Assembly: GCA_963709425.1 (NCBI GenBank)
Contig: CAVPWG010000003.1
Span: 1 to 64,000 of the forward strand
DNA from: JAICJC01 sp963709425
GTDB lineage: Bacteria > Actinomycetota > Thermoleophilia > Gaiellales > JAICJC01
Reading direction: 5' to 3'
DNA: 64,000 nt
Numbering within the stretch: position 1 is the stretch's first letter; each line of letters begins with the position of its first letter. Below are positions 61,551-64,000 of the stretch, piece after piece. The notes beneath the pieces are model-generated. The model had not been told where the DNA came from and searched no databases. It saw only the letters and a program-made list of their open reading frames with translations. Position numbers and translations under genes: made by a program.

Positions 61551-63911
61551 TCAGCTGCCCAGAAGCCTCCCGAGGATGCCGCCGCTCTTCTTCCCGTCGC
61601 CCGCCGGAGCAGGCTCGGGCGCTGCCGCCGGGGCCTCCGCCACGGCCGCTGGAGCGGCCGGCGCAGGCGCGGGATCCTCCGCCTTCGGCTCGGCCGCCTG
61701 GGCCTTCGCCGGCGTTCGCCGCCGCCGTGGCTTGGGCTTGGGTGCGGCGTCAGCAGCCGGCTCCGAGGCTGCCTCGGCGGCCGCGACATCGGACGCCGTG
61801 TCGGCGGCGGCTCCGTCGGCCGTGGCCGCCGTCCCGGCCTTCGAACGGCCGCGGCCGCCGCGCTTTCCGCGCCGCCGCTTGCGTGCGGCGGCCGCCGCCT
61901 CGTCGCCACCCTCGGCGGCCTCGTCCGGGGCCGCCTCCGCGGTCGTGGCGGCCTCGGCCGGCTCCGCGGCCTCGGGCTTGGCCTTGGCGCGGGTTCGGCG
62001 CCGGGGCGCCGGCTTCTTGGCCGGCTGCTCGTCCGCCTCTCCCTTGTCGTCGGCGGCGGCGGCGTCCTTCGCCTTCTCGGGCGTCCGCCGCGTCCGCCGC
62101 GGCTTGGTGCGCTGCTCGAGCTCCAGCCGCTCGCCCACCTCACGCTCCATCTCCGGGAGCTCGTAGGAGTACTCCGGCTCGGGCTCGAGCTGGATCGCCG
62201 TCGTCTTCGCGTCGAGCAGAGTCGCGTACGCGCCGGTTCGGGTGGCACGCTCGATGCGGATGCGGTGCTCCTGGCCGATGTAGCCGATCGCGCCGCCGAT
62301 GACCACGCCGTAGCCCCCGTTCATCCTCGCGACGCCGTCGGTGATGTTGTACATGTGCGGCTCGGAGATCTTGATGCGGAGCTCGTCGCCGTCGGCCACG
62401 GGCAGGCTGTCGCCGTCGACGTCGGCCCGCGACCCCTCCCGGATCACGTCGACCTCGGTCAGCGGCATCCGCTCCACCGGCTCGACCGTGAAGAGCTTGC
62501 CGGTCTCGCGCTCGAGCTCGAGGATCTTCGCCCCGCCGGGGCCCGCAAGCTGCGTCGCAACACGTGCGTTCATGCGGACGAGGAACGCGTCTGCGCCCGA
62601 CGACCGGGCCAGCTTGCGGAGGCGCCGCTCCGCCTCGACCGACATCGTCTGCTCCGAGAGGACGCGGCCCTCACCGCCGCAGGTCGGGCAGATCCGGGTG
62701 AGCGTCTCGCGGATACCCGCCGTGACGTTCTGGCGGGTCATCTCGACCAGCCCCAGCGGCGAGATCTCGACCAGGTAGGTCTTCGTGCGGTCGTGCTCGA
62801 GCTCCTCCTGGAGCACCTTCAGCACCTCGCCGCGGTTCTTGGCGACCGCCATGTCGATGAAGTCGATGACGATGATGCCGCCGATGTCGCGCAGCCGGAG
62901 CTGGCGCATGACCTCGCGCGCTGCCTCGATGTTGTTCCTGGTGATCGTGTCCTCGAGCCTGCTCGAGCTGCCGACGAACCGGCCGGTGTTCACGTCGATG
63001 ACGGTGAAGGCCTCGGCGTAGTCGAAGATCAGGTAGCCGCCCGAGGGCAGGTCGACCCGCTTGTTCAGGGTGCTCAGGATCGCCTGGTCCACCCCGTGGC
63101 GCTCGAACAGCGGCACCGCTTCGGAGTAGAGCTTGATCCGGTCGACGAACTCCGGCTGCGTGACCCGCACCCAGCCGAGGATCCGGCGGTACTGGCGCTC
63201 GGAGTCGACCAGCACCTCCTGCACGTTTCGCGCCAGCAGGTCGCGGATGACTTTGAGCGAGAGGTCGGCCTCGGCGTGCACGATGCTCGGTGCCTTCTTG
63301 GTCTCGGCCGACGAGCTGACCTGGGACCAGATGCGGCGCACGAAGCGCAGGTCGCGGTCGAGGTCCTCGGCGGTCGCACCCGCGGCGGCGGTGCGGACGA
63401 TGACGCCGCCCTCCTCCACCTCGAGCGCCTTTGCGAGCTTGCGCAGCCGCTCGCGCTCGCCGTCCGGGAGACGCCGGCTGACGCCCGAGCCGGCCTCGCC
63501 GTTGGGCGAGAGCACGAGGAAGCGCCCGGCGATGGAGAGCTCCATCGTCACCCGCGGCCCCTTCGTCCCCATCGAGTCCTTCACAACCTGGACCAGCACC
63601 TCCTGGCCCGGCTTCAGGAGCTCGTCGATCTTGCGGCGGCGGCGGGTGCGGGACGATGTCTCGCCGGGAACCACCACATCGTTCACGTGCAGGAAGCCGT
63701 TTCGGGGGAGCCCGAGGTCGACGAAGGCCGCCTCCATCCCCCGCAGCACGTTGTCGACCTTGGCCTTGTAGATGTTGCCCACCAGCGACCCTTCGCCGCG
63801 GCGCTCGATGAGCGCCTCGACCGTTCGACCCTCCTCGACCACGGCGACGCGTAGCTCGCTCAGGTCGACGGAGATCAGGATCGTCTTGGTGACGTCGGAT
63901 ATCAGTGTCAC
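61551..63911 (-). CDS. Ribonuclease E/G family protein
   Basis: The 786-residue product has an S1 domain (SLVGNIYKAKVDNVLRGMEA), the catalytic DVNTGRFVG and DFIDMAVAKN aspartates, and a zinc-link cysteine pair CPTCGG that joins monomers. After the core comes a TRAM-like region and, from residue 600 on, a long disordered tail of Lys, Ala, Arg and Pro (PEKAKDAAAADDKGEADEQP and RKRRRGKRGGRGRSKAG), which may bind RNA or partners. It starts the decay/processing of RNA. The GTG overlaps the stop of the gene upstream (GTGA). Confidence 0.93.
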   Translation of the reverse strand: MTLISDVTKTILISVDLSELRVAVVEEGRTVEALIERRGEGSLVGNIYKAKVDNVLRGMEAAFVDLGLPRNGFLHVNDVVVPGETSSRTRRRRKIDELLKPGQEVLVQVVKDSMGTKGPRVTMELSIAGRFLVLSPNGEAGSGVSRRLPDGERERLRKLAKALEVEEGGVIVRTAAAGATAEDLDRDLRFVRRIWSQVSSSAETKKAPSIVHAEADLSLKVIRDLLARNVQEVLVDSERQYRRILGWVRVTQPEFVDRIKLYSEAVPLFERHGVDQAILSTLNKRVDLPSGGYLIFDYAEAFTVIDVNTGRFVGSSSRLEDTITRNNIEAAREVMRQLRLRDIGGIIVIDFIDMAVAKNRGEVLKVLQEELEHDRTKTYLVEISPLGLVEMTRQNVTAGIRETLTRICPTCGGEGRVLSEQTMSVEAERRLRKLARSSGADAFLVRMNARVATQLAGPGGAKILELERETGKLFTVEPVERMPLTEVDVIREGSRADVDGDSLPVADGDELRIKISEPHMYNITDGVARMNGGYGVVIGGAIGYIGQEHRIRIERATRTGAYATLLDAKTTAIQLEPEPEYSYELPEMEREVGERLELEQRTKPRRTRRTPEKAKDAAAADDKGEADEQPAKKPAPRRRTRAKAKPEAAEPAEAATTAEAAPDEAAEGGDEAAAAARKRRRGKRGGRGRSKAGTAATADGAAADTASDVAAAEAASEPAADAAPKPKPRRRRTPAKAQAAEPKAEDPAPAPAAPAAVAEAPAAAPEPAPAGDGKKSGGILGRLLGS

Positions 63912-64000
63912 GTTTCTACTCCTACAGGCTCCCGCAGGCGGATCGCCGTGCGTATGAGCCGTTCGATTGTCGGGGTCGCGCCCACCAGGGCGGCGACCGC
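63908..64000 (-). CDS. C-terminal end of an upstream gene, cut by the window
   Basis: Thirty codons and a TGA are visible: AALVGATPTIERLIRTAIRL then REPVGVET. The stop overlaps the GTG of the RNase gene by four bases. In related genomes a radical-SAM-associated gene often precedes this RNase, but the seen part is too short to identify it. Confidence 0.55.
   Translation of the reverse strand, partial: AVAALVGATPTIERLIRTAIRLREPVGVET

Noticed and set aside
62265..63854. Open frame of over 500 codons opposite the RNase gene
   Set aside because: Shadow frame; the RNase on the minus strand has all catalytic motifs.

Overview
The window is chromosomal DNA from a high-GC actinobacterium. Proteins that I recognise, and the order of their genes (phoH-ybeY-dgkA-cdd-era; yqeY-mtaB-rsmE-prmA-dnaJ; hrcA-hemW-lepA-murJ-rpsT; holA; comEA-comEC; leuS; rsfS-nadD-obgE-rpmA-rplU-rng), suggest the Thermoleophilia (Gaiellales or Solirubrobacterales side). 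This is an inference from gene content and order; no database comparison was made.

Layout. Positions 1-3.8 kb hold a PRC-barrel protein cut by the window edge, a secreted beta-helix protein, a VOC-fold protein and a SnoaL-like protein. Positions 3.8-8.0 kb are a decayed accessory stretch: an AhpD-like remnant, an HNH-like gene spread over three frames, a ClpX-type zinc finger with one base missing, another gene broken over three frames, an RTX-repeat protein without a signal peptide, and the C-terminal third of a tyrosine recombinase. Positions 8-12 kb carry a winged-helix (HTH_42/AlkZ-like) protein, a secreted protein coupled to a metallophosphoesterase, and a small HTH regulator. Positions 12.2-37.7 kb are the conserved core, mostly on the minus strand, and include ribosome assembly and translation factors, heat-shock control (hrcA, dnaJ), lipid II flippase, competence DNA uptake, a citrate synthase beside a divergent Rrf2 regulator, and leucyl-tRNA synthetase. 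Positions 37.7-57.4 kb are mixed metabolic and regulatory genes: enolase-superfamily enzyme, aldo/keto reductase, AXE1-type esterase, DEAD-box helicase, a large cyclase-AAA-TPR protein, an XRE regulator coupled to an EamA transporter, a SIS protein with a class II aldolase, and a serine hydrolase. Three genes in this part are frameshifted or deleted. tRNA-Ala(GGC) lies at 57.5 kb. The end of the window (57.5-64 kb) is the conserved block ending in RNase E/G.

Two features stand out. First, an HTH-TPR regulator (22516-23868) is followed 40 bases later by a short gene for a 36-residue, N-terminally hydrophobic peptide with a strong ribosome binding site. On its other side lies a divergent, structured RNA of about 185 nt with its own promoter and a perfect intrinsic terminator (24050-24234). 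The layout resembles receptor-peptide signalling cassettes of the RRNPP type, but this is a hypothesis. Second, at least 20 genes that head transcription units begin with no ribosome binding site, with a TANNNT -10 box 6-11 bases before the ATG or GTG. Leaderless transcription therefore seems to be a main mode here. In one case that box lies in a perfect 22-bp palindrome ending on the start codon of an XRE regulator.

Genes inside the conserved block are tightly coupled: GTGA or ATGA stop/start overlaps link phoH-ybeY, yqeY-mtaB-rsmE-prmA-dnaJ, hrcA-hemW-lepA, era-cdd, holA and its neighbour, nadD-obgE, and rng with the gene before it. Several enzymes lack residues that their families use for catalysis (a TrpC-like barrel, a GH16-like protein, a membrane pseudokinase), so their assigned family names should not be read as activities.
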